From: Coccinella septempunctata
Taxonomy: Eukaryota > Arthropoda > Insecta > Coleoptera > Coccinellidae
Length of the DNA: 64,000 nt
Direction: 5' to 3'
Assembly (NCBI RefSeq): GCF_907165205.1
Contig: NC_058189.1
Coordinates: forward strand, 40,512,270-40,576,269
The position numbers were made by a program, and so were the translations under genes. Positions 35,086 to 46,450 of the stretch are shown here, one piece after another. The notes beneath the pieces were generated by a model that saw nothing but the letters and a program-made list of their open reading frames with translations, searched no databases and had not been told where the DNA came from. Within the stretch, counting starts at the first letter, position 1, and the number at the start of each line of letters is the position of its first letter.

Positions 35086-36827
35086 TTGGACTTAGGTACA
35101 TACTTTTTACTCACTCACTGCGTCATTCAATTTTGATTTGGAAATCTTTCGATTCGAATACTTTCAAGATTCTGAAATTTAGACGAACCTTTTTGTGGTA
35201 TTTCTGACGAAGTGAAGGGATAAAAAATATCATAGGTTTAATCCATTTATACTTCGTCTTTATAAATTTACATTGGAAACGCTAAGCTATGAGAGTCCAT
35301 AGGGATAACGCTAATGAATCTTCGAGATAAATAGTGTCCAGGCTCATTTATTACAAAAGCTAAAAATAAGAAAGGGCTCCAGGACACTAATTGTCGACCA
35401 TGAAGATAAATGATATCAAGTTTTGATTCATGTTCCCCTGGGAATTCAAGATGTTTTTTATGAAGATGCGCCCCTATCAACAAATAATTATGTGTTCTTG
35501 TATCATTTCGCATAATTAATTATTTTGGACGATCACAATTACGGTCCTTCATTAGTTACGTGACTCATCACTTCTGGTCAGTTCGCGAATTGGGTGAAAA
35601 TCAGAATAAGTAATCCTAAAAGATCCTAGCGGAAATACACTTGATGAACCTGGTGTTTCACTATTTTTTGACCCCTCCTTCAACTCTTATATAAACGTAG
35701 ATGCAAAAATGTTATGTACAAAAGTTGTACAAAATCCACTGATTGATTGCACAAAAGGAAATATTGTTACCATCCGTTGAATTCTATTTATTTTATAAAT
35801 TAATTTGTTATAACGATCAACGAAATCGTAACTTATAAAACAGATAACAATTAATTCAATTAAATAAGTGACTTTTCTAAAAACTATTCTAAATGACAAC
35901 TCTTTTATTTTTTTTATGTTTCCATGCCATCCCAACACAGCATCTATGATGAATGAATTTCTTAAAAATTAACAAAAATTTCTTCTAGTTCCTGATACTC
36001 ATTTAACAAACTAAACTGAACAATATTATTTTGGGAAAACTTAAACCATAACAATATCTACTGGGTGGAAAACAGATTGAATGGAACTCAATATTTTCAA
36101 ATTTAACATTCTTCAATTTTTGGCTAGCTCTTTCTATTCTGATCTCAAGTGTATATACATTTGTCGACCTATTTCTCTTATTGATACTGATATAATAATA
36201 ATTAAAGTATTGAGATCATCATAAACAAAATTGAGGTATTGATTTATGGACTGAATCAGAACCATTTTAATGTTATCTCAATTAGTCTAACCAACTGGAA
36301 AAAGCAAAATGAACTTTGAGCATTGTATAATTGTGGCCATTTCAAGCAAATTCTTAAGTTGATACTGTTCATCTCATGATATGGTGCTTAATTTATTTGC
36401 TATTTTTACTTTTCTTCGTTAAGTTGGTATATATATAAATAATGATGCACATCAGTAGATTGTTCGAGTGTGAAAAAATGTGGAATTATTAATCAATTAA
36501 CTAAAACAAAACAGGCAGACCCACATATACATAAGTATTCGAGATCAGGAGAAAAACCGTTTCGAAAAATTAACAGAGTGACCCATTTGAAAAAATGAAA
36601 AGTTGCCTTCAATATGTTGTCCACCCTGCCTATATTTCAGTTTGGATAATCATTACGGAACATTTATTCGTTTTTGTACAATTTTCATATAAAATATCTC
36701 TTTTTGTAACCGGGTTGAAGGGGAGGTCGATAAAAATTTCGAAGAATTTCCATAATTTTTTTGTCTTTGAAGTTACATATCTGAAACTTGAACATTATGA
36801 GGAGATGATAGTTTTAGTGTCTGAAAT
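35086..36827. other. Unassigned DNA
   Basis: No gene, element end or strong repeat is recognised; only short ORFs. Confidence 0.4.
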
Positions 36828-36952
36828 ATAATGAAAATGAAGGTTTTAGCGGCCCCGATTAATCGGGAGGTCGTAGGTTCAAATCCTGCTCTGGGTGGTA
36901 CTTTTTTCAGAATTCCTGGCTGCATGCCGCTAAAACCTTCATTTTCATTATG
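36828..36952. repeat. Hairpin repeat enclosing a tRNA-like 3' half
   Basis: Arms of 25-26 bp (ATAATGAAAATGAAGGTTTT and on into AGCGGC, at 36828-36853; complement at 36927-36952) enclose CCCGATTAATCGGG and GGTCGTAGGTTCAAATCC. These look like an anticodon-stem-like hairpin and a T-arm/B-box. There is no matching A-box or acceptor stem, so it is not a functional tRNA. It may be a tRNA-derived SINE or MITE relic. Confidence 0.6.
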
Positions 36953-37315
36953 AGGAGAAGTTTTGTTTTCATTAAATTTAAACAATTATTGAACTTGTCA
37001 TCTCTAAATCCGAAAAAAACGCAGATTCCAAATATGCCTTCATTAATTTTCCATTGATATAGGTAATCGATAAAAATAAGGTGATAATAGAATTTAATGT
37101 CGTAAAAAGAAGAGTTTAGAATTCGAAGCAAAGACAATAATTTTCAGATTGTAGAATTGGTTCAGCTCATTTCTATTTTTTACTTGATTCGAAAACTTCG
37201 AGAAATGCTGAATGATTATGAAAAATTGCTTTTTTCTTAGGTACCGTTATTCACTCGAACGTAGAATAAGGAATACTCCATTCTGACTCTATTTTTCGAG
37301 AAAAATTCGGTTCCA

Positions 37316-37549
37316 CAGTAAGGGCCTTGTCCCACCAAAGCAACGCAACAGCGACGCGACAATGATCCGATATCGCCAGCGTGTATCATCGTGTTCATCT
37401 CATGTTTTCTATACTCTACATTCCCACTGACGCTACAGAAAGCATCGTGTCGTCTTGTTGTTGCTGTGGCCGAGTAAAATGCAGGCCAATTTCTAAGCAA
37501 AAATATCGTGTCGCTGTTGCGTAGCTTTGGTGGGACAACGCCCTAACTG
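37316..37549. mobile_element. 234-bp MITE with ~41-bp TIRs and 5-bp TSD
   Basis: The ends CAGTAAGGGC...GTCCCACCAAAGC and CAGTTAGGGC...GTCCCACCAAAGC (as reverse complements) enclose a short GC-richer core. TTCCA is duplicated exactly at 37311-37315 and 37550-37554. A 5-bp TSD with CAGT ends does not fit a superfamily I can name with confidence. ORFs inside are not genes. Confidence 0.85.
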
Positions 37550-37554
37550 TTCCA

Positions 37555-39096
37555 ATTATATTCAAGGTCCTCTCTTCCTCGTGTGGCTTCTGATACACTT
37601 TTTCGGGCTTTTTATTGAAAGAACGGAACTAACTCTAAATACAATTATTGGAAATATCTATGCATCGGTTTCTATATTCACTTTTCTATGTATCATATTC
37701 TATGCTCACTTGATTGTTATTGATTGTATCAAATTCAATAAGAGTTTACATTTAAAAAAACAAAAAACAGAACTTCATCTAATATTTTAAAACCTACAAG
37801 AGGCAACATCTTTCCAGATTGTCAGTAATTTCTTCGTAAGGATGTGCATGTAGAAGGTTCAAGTTTCAGATATGTTACTTCGGGGATTAAAAAGACGTCA
37901 ATAATGTAATAATTGGATTACATTTTGTAAGAAAACATTTCATGATAGTAGATTTCGAGATGACCTTTCAGCCTCAATCATTCATCACTTTAATACGGTC
38001 TTGAATTTGTAGGTATATGTACTTATAAATGTACATATTATGTCTTCATCTCTCTTCAGTATTGAAAAAAATTAATTCGAAATAAATGTTCGAGAAAGAA
38101 ACGATGCGAAAATCTTCGTTTTTGTCCTGGTTAGACATGCGACGGTTTAAATAATCTAGCTCTGTTCCATCAGATGAAAATTAATTCTCTCGTAATGAAA
38201 TAATCCTTTGTGTGCAATCATCCTCACTTCCATGTTTGATCTTAGTTTTAATATATTCAACGAAGAACAAATGCAAATGGCATTTGAGGAAGGCTCTTAT
38301 GCTGGATGAAATGTTCCTACAAAACAAATATGGTTTATGATGGTAATGAATTACCCTGATAATTTCAAAATGTAATTTTATCTGCAGAAGAATCGGATTA
38401 ATCCAAGAGCAGATAGTGTGCGAATTACATTTGCTATTAGACCGAAAGCTAGTAAACGCATTTCAGGAGCGCCATATTTATTTACTTGAGTAACTCAATA
38501 TTCCAAATTGCCTGCTCCCTAAATTAAATCACGCTTTCGATCTTTTTTATTTTGATGGGAATTTGGAAAATGTTCCTATACTCAATTCACCTCTATAAAA
38601 GCAATCGGTTGGCCGTGAAATAACTTTTTAAGTTCAACTCATGGAATATCATAATGTCAAAACGACGTTGCCACAACTATTCACTAAAGAGGAAATTGAT
38701 CTTTGTTTTTACTGCTGCATAAGTGCCGAAAAAACTTGGCAAAGAGACAAGATTATCTGGCAAGGATTGTAGAGATTCTCCGAGAATCAGAATAAAGGAA
38801 AATTGATTAAAAATTTAAATATGTCTGCATGCCATCCATTTGTCGTGTTTCTTCAGCTTTGTTTTAATTTATTCCTGCAGGACTGTTAAATCGGTGATGG
38901 TTCAACAAACGGTTGGTCAAATTACATATTGTGTTGTATCTCTGTTCGTTCTATTGAGCTTTAGGGTAATGTTTATGATGTTTCATCAGCATTGTTCTTA
39001 TTATTGTCCAAGGGATGACACCAAATGAGTAGCTCAGTTATAGATTGAAATTTATTCTGGGAGGATTCTGCATTACCTGAAACTTTTTAGGGTTTT
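37555..39096. other. Unassigned DNA
   Basis: No gene is recognised. A reverse-oriented partial copy of the 34672/56756 repeat lies at 38600-38690. Confidence 0.4.
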
Positions 39097-39213
39097 CCCA
39101 ATCTCTGAAACAAAATCAATTAAAAAATGAAATAAACGATTTGCTCCTGCGTAAATTCTTGCACTAATTTGTCAGGAGCAAATCAACTAGAAGAAATTGT
39201 TGCCTGACAATGA
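39097..39213 (+). repeat. Arm of a 117-bp inverted repeat (partner 40884-41003)
   Basis: CCAATCTCTGAAACAAAATC through TTGCCTGACAATGAAC is repeated in reverse orientation at 40884-41003 with few differences. The two arms bracket the Penelope coding segments, so they may be terminal sequence of that element in an inverted arrangement. Confidence 0.75.
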
Positions 39214-39235
39214 ACTGAAAATAAAGATAATTTTG

Positions 39236-40455
39236 ATAATGATCAGGAACAACCAACAAACCGTCCAGAACAACCAAATTTATGTACGTAATTCATTATG
39301 TTAATGGCCATTCAGAAAAAATAAGAAGAATCGGTTCCAAATTCAACAAAGTAATTGTTTTTAAAACGCAAAATGATTTAAGATCTATATCAACAAAAAC
39401 TAAACCTTTAAACGAAAAATAAAAATAAAAAAATTGTATTTACAACATACCCTGTATTTGTGGTAAAACTTATACAGGTGAAACGTCTAGACCTCTAGAA
39501 TTATTATGACTTTAGCCTTGCGGCTTTCACATTCCACTCCAGAGGAAAATTCACTTATCCCAGATATCTCAGATATCAAAAGGATCAAGCTCTGTTGGAG
39601 CCCTTTCCAGGTTTTCGGGCTCGTGGTGGTGGTCGTGTCCGGGTCGCTCCTCGGCTCCCTGCCGCCGGTTGGATTCCTGCTCCACCTGCACTTCCTGTCG
39701 GGGCAGACGGTGTTCCTCTGAATTTCCCATGTACTTGCGAACAGTTCTCGCCGTTCCCAGCAGTACCGCCTTCTGCATGACTCTATAGATATTTTCGTCC
39801 AACTGAAGTTTCCTCAAGTTCTCTTGTAGTTTCTTCGGTATCAGGTCTGTAGATGATATGACAATAGGGATGGTCTTGATATCTTTCAGCTTCCACTGTT
39901 TCCTGGTTTGTTCCTCGAGATCTCTGTACTTTGAAATTTTTTCAGTGTGCCTATCTAGAAGATTGTTACAATTTGGAATCGCCACATCGATGAATAGTGC
40001 TCTGTCCTCATCCTCATTGAGCAATATGAGGTCTGGTCTATTGTGGGTTATTTTCCGGTCTGTGAGAACCGTGCGATCCCAGTAGAGCTTGTGATGTTCA
40101 TTTTCCAATACAGCATCAGGATGAAATAAGGAACCTTATTCGAACTTATTATTATCATTATTATTATAAATAAGAAAACGCGAACATAAAAATAATATTA
40201 AAAATACAGAAATTAATCGATCACAGATCGCAGATCATATTTGTTCTAATACGGGAGAACACATGATGGATTGGAATAACACTAAAATTTTAATGACGGA
40301 GCCAGACCATTATAAATGAAAGATTAAAGAGTCTACGTGTAATTTATTGAATCAAGATAATAATTTGGCAAATTGTTCGGTAGGAATAGATCATATTTGG
40401 ATCAATTTACTGAAGAAGGAACTGTCATCCGGTAATTTCAAAACATAGACATAGA
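39236..40455 (+). pseudogene. Penelope-like element, split GIY-YIG domain
   Basis: The first part (39236-39503) reads YVIHYVNGHSEKIRRIGSKF, then FKTQNDLRSIS, and IYNIPCICGKTYTGETSRPL. The second part (40165-40455) reads EHKNNIKNTEINRSQIADHI and MMDWNNTKIL, ending after WINLLKKELSSGNF. Together these are the reverse transcriptase tail and GIY-YIG endonuclease of a Penelope-like retroelement. They are interrupted by a LINE fragment on the opposite strand at 39508-40159, with ATTATTAT on both sides (39500-39507 and 40160-40167). Stops are present (for example in the NEK/KNC junction). The related copy on the minus strand is at 51662-52190. Confidence 0.8.
39508..40159 (-). pseudogene. LINE 3' fragment with restriction-like endonuclease
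   Basis: A 179-codon minus-strand frame (40108-39569) reads HKLYWDRTVLTDRKITHNRP then DLILLNEDEDRALFIDVAIP, with EKISKYRDLEEQTRKQWKL, TIPIVISSTDLIP and VMQKAVLLGTARTVRKYMG. The PD...D pattern followed by a KY...L helix and PIVIS fits the restriction-like endonuclease at the C-terminus of R2/R4-type non-LTR retrotransposons, which nicks the target before reverse transcription. It is 5'-truncated and inserted in a Penelope element with a probable ATTATTAT duplication. Copy 2 is at 41003-41692. Confidence 0.75.
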
Positions 40456-40797
40456 GATATGGACTGAGCAATGTCAGCATGAAAATGTCTTTTTTATAGA
40501 AAGGGAGAAATGATCGTCGGGCATTTATCTGTCTCTTTTTTGTTCACATAGAGGTGAGTGTGGACCAATCAAAATTCTAGAAAAAGACAACTCCATGCCC
40601 GACGTGCGTTTCTCTCTGTCACTTTTTTTGACCATATTTCATGCATAGATAAAAAGGGAATGCACAGTCCATGTCTGTATGTCTATGTTTCAAAATTACA
40701 TGAATCAACGTTTCTATGCAGTCTCTACTTCTATGTATTGACAATTAATGTCAAACAAAAGATACAATTCAGAAGATTTTCGAAAATTGATTTTCGT

Positions 40798-40833
40798 CTG
40801 ACGAAGGAGTCCGATATAAACTTCGAAACGTTA
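40798..40833 (+). ncRNA. Degenerate hammerhead-like core downstream of the Penelope ORF
   Basis: CTGACGAAGGAGT, a loop, then ACTTCGAAACGTT resembles a hammerhead core with a 5-bp stem II and a mismatched closing pair. Penelope-like elements are known to carry hammerhead motifs near their ends, and this one lies 340 bp after the endonuclease. Stem I and the cleavage site were not resolved. Confidence 0.25.
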
Positions 40834-41002
40834 AAATATAGAATTATAATTTCAGTTCTTTATTAAGTTAAGTTATTAAGTTCATTGTCAGGCAATAATT
40901 TTTTCTAGTTGATTTGCTCCTGACAAATTAGTGCAAGAACTTACGCAGTAGCAAATCGTTTATTTCATTTTTTAATTGATTTTGTTTCAGAGATTGGGAG
41001 TA

Positions 41003-41190
41003 GCTCAGTGCTGAGGAAGCGTAGGTATTATTCGCTTTGATCAAACTATTGCTGTTTGGATTAGTTTCCATCATCCTTCTTAATCTTCGAGTGAACTTCG
41101 TCAATTCTTTCTTCATCTGGGTCTTATTGATCCGTCCAGATTGTTTGATCCCTAGATACTTGTATGTACGTACCGCCTTTCTTCAATGCG
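41003..41190 (-). pseudogene. RT thumb fragment of the restriction-like-endonuclease LINE
   Basis: The minus strand reads YKYLGIKQSGRINKTQMKKE, then LTKFTRRLRRMMETN and ANNTYASSALSYS. The YKYLG...I....K+++...RL+.+++T motif and an ALNTYA.PAL.YS-like block match the region after the reverse transcriptase palm in R2/R4-like proteins. At about 41003 the sequence switches to the inverted repeat shared with 39097-39213. Confidence 0.6.
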
Positions 41191-41368
41191 TCAAAATTAA
41201 TTCGTTTAAAGAATGCTTGAATACAGATAACCTAATCTGTCATAAGTTGTCTCTGCATCCTCGTTTGTTTTTGGTGCATCCTTTCTGTTGTATTATTATT
41301 TTTTTCAATGCTTATACCATATATACGGTTTGAAATGCACGACGCGATTCATTTATAAATCGTTAGGA

Positions 41369-41692
41369 TCTTAGCCTTACAGCTTCCACACTTCTCTCCA
41401 GAGAAATATTCAAGTACTCATTCCAAATATTCCAGATATTGAAAGGATTAAGCTATGTTGGAACCCTTTCCCGGTTTTCTGGCTCATGGCGGTGATCTGG
41501 TGGTGGGGGCAGCTCCTTGGTACTCTAATATCGATTGGGTCCTGTTTCCTCCTCGGCTTCTTGCTGTCGTTTAGATTCCAGATCTCCACGCACTTCTTGT
41601 CAAAGTGTTCTTTTCCTTGCTCTTCTGCACTTTCCTTATATTTGCGTACCGTTCTCGCCGTCCCTAACAGTACTGCTTTATGAATGACTCTA
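41369..41692 (-). pseudogene. Second copy of the restriction-like-endonuclease LINE 3' end
   Basis: VIHKAVLLGTARTVRKYKES and the following tail match the end of the copy at 39508-40159 (AVLLGTARTVRKY), and the 3' UTR sequences align (CTTAGCCTTA.AGCTTCCACA in this copy). The boundary at about 41693 is abrupt, where CAGTAACTGTA-type repeat DNA begins. Confidence 0.7.
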
Positions 41693-42650
41693 CCTAGCAA
41701 ACACTGAAATCCAGCCACTGTACGAAAACTATACAGCGTTGCTTCAGGAAGAGTATACAAAGGAACCTGCTGAACTGTAATTTGGGGTATTACGTTCACG
41801 GGTATCATTGAAACATTTGACGAAGATGAAAACATAGTTTATTTTGCTGAGACCTGTTTTGGTTACAAATGGTAACTTGTCAAATTGATACTGAATCTCT
41901 CTCTGGTGATTCTGGTTTGTTATACCTGCCCAATAGGTTCATAGACCTACGCCAGACAGCCAGACAAGGTTTTTAGCCCCTTCTTCTACCTGAAGGGTAA
42001 AGTTATTCTCCGATGGTTTTAGACCATATCTTTCGGAGCCTAGAGAACGTTGAGGGTCAGGTCTTTGAATATCATTGTTAGAAAATGCAGATATCTTGCT
42101 TCTGAGTCTTCTGTCTAACTGCTTTGGTCACCACTGGTACTTGCAGTACAATCTGCATTTGATATACAGTCACATAACAGCGTTGATGCACTTCAAATAC
42201 AGCGATGGTTTTACAGTAACTGTTCAAAAACTGTACAGAAATGCTGCACTTTAAAGGCGGCAATGGTAGTGCTGAACTGAACAGTTACTGTACAGTACAA
42301 ACTGGATTGATATATTGCTGCAGTCCAGCGTTGCTGCACTTCAAATGCAACAGTGGTAGCGCAGTATTTGCATCGAAGCGTGCAAGAACGGACCCATATT
42401 CTGTTTGTACAGGAGTTCCCCTATATATACAGAATATCGAGTCGGCAAAGCGGAAACTTCCGAAGAATCCTGAAAACGATAGAGAACAGAATATGTTGTT
42501 TTATGCGTTGCAGTTTTTGTTTAATCCATATTTTGCTGATGAAAGAAGTATTGAATTTTTTAATTATAGCTATATATAACATGTCTTTTCAATCTTATAT
42601 TTCATAATCGAATTTTCAAATCGTTTCAACTTCTTCAAGAAAGTATATGT
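41693..42650. other. Repeat-rich non-coding DNA with CAGTAACTGTA motifs
   Basis: Many degenerate copies of AACTGTACAG and TGCTGCACTTCAAATGCA-like motifs in both orientations lie at about 41695-42400; similar motifs occur at 49920-50630. They appear to be remains of an unidentified, CAGT-rich element. The open stretch 42241-42579 has no recognised domain. Confidence 0.45.
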
Positions 42651-42799
42651 TGTAATAGATTTAGTAGTGGCACCACTGTAGTAGTATGCGTGGTGAACCA
42701 ATGTACATATGTAGTACCAGTTGAAGAATAAAACATTACATGTTAGGCAGTCGTTGAGTTACAATTCTTATCATTTAAATACAAATCACAACTATTACA
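42651..42799 (+). repeat. Left LTR
   Basis: 149 bp, TGTAATAG to CTATTACA, containing an AATAAAACATT polyadenylation-like signal. It is unusually short for a gypsy LTR. It differs from the right LTR at four bases. Confidence 0.93.
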
Positions 42800-42812
42800 T
42801 GGCGCAGTCGAA
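42800..42812 (+). promoter_or_regulatory. Primer-binding site
   Basis: TGGCGCAGTCGAA begins at the first base after the LTR. It resembles the tRNA-Ser-type site (TGGCGCAGTCG) used by 17.6/297-like elements. The tRNA identity is an inference from that similarity. Confidence 0.8.
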
Positions 42813-42873
42813 ATAACAAACCGTTAAAAGTTAACAAAACGTTAAAGTGAAAGTAAGAGGAAAATCACTAAAA

Positions 42874-43772
42874 ATGGCTCCTCCTACTCCAACCACGATG
42901 GCTTCAACGTCAGGCGAATTTCAAGCAATACCACCCAATGAATTATCTTTCGAAGGTAACATGGCGGAAAATTGGAATTTCTTCAAACAGAAGTTCGAGA
43001 TCTATATGCACGCAAGTAAGCTAAATGATGAATCTGAAGAAAACAAAGGGTATATATTACTGAACCGCACAGAAGATAAAGCCTTAAAAATTTATAATAA
43101 TTTCCAATGGGCATCAACTGAACATAAAAATAAATATCCCAGCATAATGAAAAAATTCGAAGAATACTTCATTCCGACAAAAAAATGTCACCTTTGAGAG
43201 ATATCTGTTTTTTACAAGGGACAAGAAAGACACGGAGACCTACGACACATATGTTACCAATCTGCGGCAGTTGTCATCAGCTTGTGAGTTTTCAACTCTT
43301 GTTGTTAGTCTTATTAAAGATCGATTGATATTGGGAATTAAAGATTTAAATATAAAGGATGGACTATTGAGAGAAACAGATTTAAGTTTAAATAAAGCGT
43401 TGGAGAAATGCCGTACAGTGGAAATCGCATCGGAGAGATTGAAGATAATCGATGGAAATTCAGAAGCGGAAATTTCAATGGTCAAAGGAAATTCAGGTCG
43501 TCAAGACAATATCGCAGGACGCAGGATTTCGAATAAGACGCAAAATCCGGGCAACATGGCAGCGCCAAATCAGCCAACAAATTCCGGAAGACCTGCGCAG
43601 TCATCGAAATTTGGACGAAATGGCGGACGGCATTATCAAAACTATCATCCACAGGCACAAAAGTTAAGTAGCTCACATTCTATAAATAAAAGCACTAAAT
43701 GTGGTCTCTATCATAAATTGAGTAATGTCCTGCTTTTGGGAAAATTTCTGTTCCATTATTCCATTAAATAAA
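42874..43772 (+). pseudogene. gag of the Ty3/gypsy element, frameshifted
   Basis: From ATG 42874 the frame gives a short capsid-like start (IPPNELSFEGNMAENWNFFK, then FEIYMHASKLNDE and KALKIYNNFQW). It shifts frame at an A7 run near 43188, continuing as YDTYVTNLRQLSSACEF and LIKDRLILGI with a Gln/Asn/Gly-rich tail. LIRDRIVCGI-like blocks are typical of gypsy Gag. The zinc knuckle is reduced to CGLYHK. The product would form the particle and bind RNA; this copy cannot make an intact protein. Confidence 0.8.
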
Positions 43773-46173
43773 TTTTTAGAATTAGGTATTCCTATGAACC
43801 ATTTGATTAAAACAAATGTCAACCTTACAGGCTATTCTGGCAGAAACATAGAAAGTTTAGGTTACATTTCACTCAAAATAAAAAACAATAATAATGCAGA
43901 ACAAAACTGTGAACAGCATCAAATTCTCTTTCATGTTGTTGACACAAAAAATATTGCAATTTTGGGTTTGGATGCATGCATAAAGATGAATTTGATCAAA
44001 AGGAATTTAATTAACATTTTATCGAGAAATATTAATGAAGATAATAATTATGTCTGTGATCGATTAATTAAGAAATATAATCATGTGTTTCAAGGTTTGG
44101 GTAGTTTACCAGGAACATACCATATAGATCCATCTGTACCTCCCAGAGTTCTTCCTCCTCGACGAGTTCCTCTAGCTTTACACATGAAACTCAAAAAGAA
44201 GCTTCAAGAACTTGAAGATTCATCTGTCATTGAGAAAGTAGATGTACCAACACCTTGGGTTAACAACCTTGTCCTTGTAACAAAACAAAACGGTGACTTG
44301 AGGATTTGTCTAGATCCTGTCTTTTTGAATCAGGCAATATAAAGAGAACATTTCTACATCCCCAGCTTTGATGAAATTGTGAGTAAAATATAATACATGG
44401 AGCTAAATATTTCTCAGTATTAGATGCTAGTAATGGATTTTGGCAAATAAAATTAGATCAAGAATCAAGTAAACTTTGTACATTCAATACTCCATTTGGT
44501 CGTTACAAATTCAAAAGAATGCCATATAGTATTTGTTCAGCTAGTAAAGTATTCATGAAAAAAATCAGAGAATTATTTGACGATGTAGAAGGTATTGAGA
44601 TTTTTATAGATGATATAATAATTTGGGGAAGAACTCTGGAAGAACACTATACTAGATTAGAAAAAGTATTGAATTTATGTGAACAGAATAACTTAAAATT
44701 AAATGTCAGTAAATGTAAAATTTGTTACTCTTGCGTTAAATTCATGGGATACAAAATATCAGAGAAAGGTTTAGAAATTGATAGTTCTAAGGTATTAGCT
44801 ATAGAGAATATTCAAAAACCTAAATGTGCCAAAGATATAGAAAGATTTTTAGGTATGGTTAATTACGTAAATAGGTTCATTCCAAATTTTTCCTCTTCAA
44901 CAGAATCTTTAAGAGAATTAATTAGAAAAGACACATTATTTCACTGGGACGAAAAACAAGAAAATGCTGGTCATACAGAGATCAACTGACTTATGGCCAA
45001 GGTGTATTATTTAAAAATAATAGAATATATGTTCCTTTATCAATGAGGAAAGAAATGTTACAAAGAGTACATTAGGCACATTTAGGTAAAGACAAAACAA
45101 AACTGCACGCAAGACAATTCCTATTTTGGCCCTCGATGAATGTCGATATAGAGAATATAATTGAATCATGTGATATATGTTCATCTAATAGTAGAGAAAA
45201 TAGAAAAGAACCACTCCAACCGCATGAAATTTTAGTTGGTCCTTGAAGAAAAATTGCTTGTGATTTATTCACATTCAACAGTAAAAGTTTTTTGATGTTG
45301 GTTGACTATTTTTCCAAATTTGTAGAGATAGTAGAAATAGAAAATGAAACTAGTAATCAGGTAATAAAGTCGATGCATAAAATTTTTTCTTCTTATGGTA
45401 TTCCTGAGATTGTAGTATCAGATGGTGGTCCATGTTTTTCAGCAGAAAATTTTAAAAAATTCAGTGAAGAATGGCAATTTAGACACGTTTATTCTAGCCC
45501 ACATAACCCACAGTCAAATGGGCAAGTTGAAAGATTTGTACAAACTACTAAAAATATTATAAGAAAATCAATTCTTTCTGGTAGCAATTTACATTTATGT
45601 ATTTTAGATTTAAGAAACACTCCTATTTCTTATAATTTACCAAGTTCATCACAGTTAATGTTTGGAAGAATTTTGAGAAGTAATATTCCTGTTCATGGTA
45701 CAGTTTTAAAACCCAAAATTCAGAATTACAAGAATGTGGCTGCAGAATTCAGAAACAGACAATTAACGCAAAAATTTTATTATGATAAGGGAAGCAGGAA
45801 TTTGAAAGAACTATATAGGGGAGATATTGTTAAAATTAAGAATTTTGGAAAAGGCTTGAAATGGATAGAAGGAAGAGTAATGAAAAAAATTAGATTCAGA
45901 AGATATAGTCTTAAGTCAATCAAGGGAAATATCTTAATTAGAAATAGAAAATTTTTAATAAAAGTAAATTCGGATTCGTCTCAAAATTCTTTCAAGGAGA
46001 ATAATAGATTTAGAAATGGTAAATTTAGGTATGATGATATAAACTATGGAATCGATAATAATCGTAGCGAATCTGAAATTGTTCAAAATACTGATACAGA
46101 TGATAATGATGTTATAATTGTTGAGCCAAGAACTAGAGCTGTTCGTTTAATTAAACCACCTGAAAGACTTTAA
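43750..46173 (+). pseudogene. pol of the Ty3/gypsy element (PR end, RT, integrase)
   Basis: Protease is represented only by its C-terminal part (AILGLDACIKMNLI). Reverse transcriptase has VIEKVDVPTPWVNNLVLV, KQNGDLRICLDP, SVLDASNGFWQI, PFGRYKFKRMPY and the catalytic IFIDDIIIWG, then FLGMVNYVNRFIPN. RNase H is lost at a junction near 44970. Integrase resumes with an H...H...C..C zinc domain (HLGKDK, WPSMN, CDICSS), ACDLF, VSDGGPCF and NPQSNGQVERF (D, D, E). Breaks: TAA at 44340, a frameshift near 44391, TAG at 45073, TGA at 45244. It is inactive. Confidence 0.88.
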
Positions 46174-46299
46174 ATAAAGTGATCATTTTATTATATTAGT
46201 TTTGAGACATTTTAGGTTAAGCGAACTATAATTGTAAAAAAAAATAAAATATGATAGTTTGTAATGGTTAATAATTAATTATTATTTTAACAGGGGGGA

Positions 46300-46448
46300 T
46301 GTAATAGATTTAGTAGTGGCACCACTGTAGGAGTATGCGTGGTGAACCAATGTACAAATGTACTACCAGTTGAAGAATAAAACATTACATGTTAGGCAGT
46401 CGTTGAGTTACAATCCTTATCATTTAAATACAAATCACAACTATTACA
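46300..46448 (+). repeat. Right LTR
   Basis: 149-bp partner of the LTR at 42651, preceded by the polypurine tract CAGGGGGGA (46291-46299). The last base abuts the TA target of the Tc1/mariner insertion. Confidence 0.93.
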
Positions 46449-46450
46449 TA

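Larger units (their letters stand above)
42651..46448 (+). mobile_element. Ty3/gypsy LTR retrotransposon, complete ends, degenerate interior
   Basis: Two 149-bp LTRs (TGTAATAG...CTATTACA) differ at four positions (about 97% identity). A primer-binding site (TGGCGCAGTCG) directly follows the left LTR and a purine tract (AGGGGGGA) precedes the right one. Inside are gag, the end of protease, reverse transcriptase and integrase, in Ty3/gypsy order, without an env-like frame. RNase H and most of protease are deleted, giving only 3.8 kb. The TSD is TATGT, at 42646-42650 on the left; the right copy is split by the Tc1/mariner element (TA before it, TGT after it at 49309-49311). Confidence 0.92.

Noticed and set aside
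36853..36900. Functional tRNA gene
   Set aside because: Only a T-arm-like and anticodon-stem-like part is present; no acceptor stem or A-box could be built.
42241..42579. 112-codon ORF upstream of the gypsy element
   Set aside because: The first half is CAGT-rich repeat; the rest shows no domain, and there is no sign of splicing.
42651..46448. Endogenous retrovirus with envelope
   Set aside because: After integrase there is only about 120 bp before the right LTR, with no env-like frame; the element is a plain Ty3/gypsy retrotransposon.
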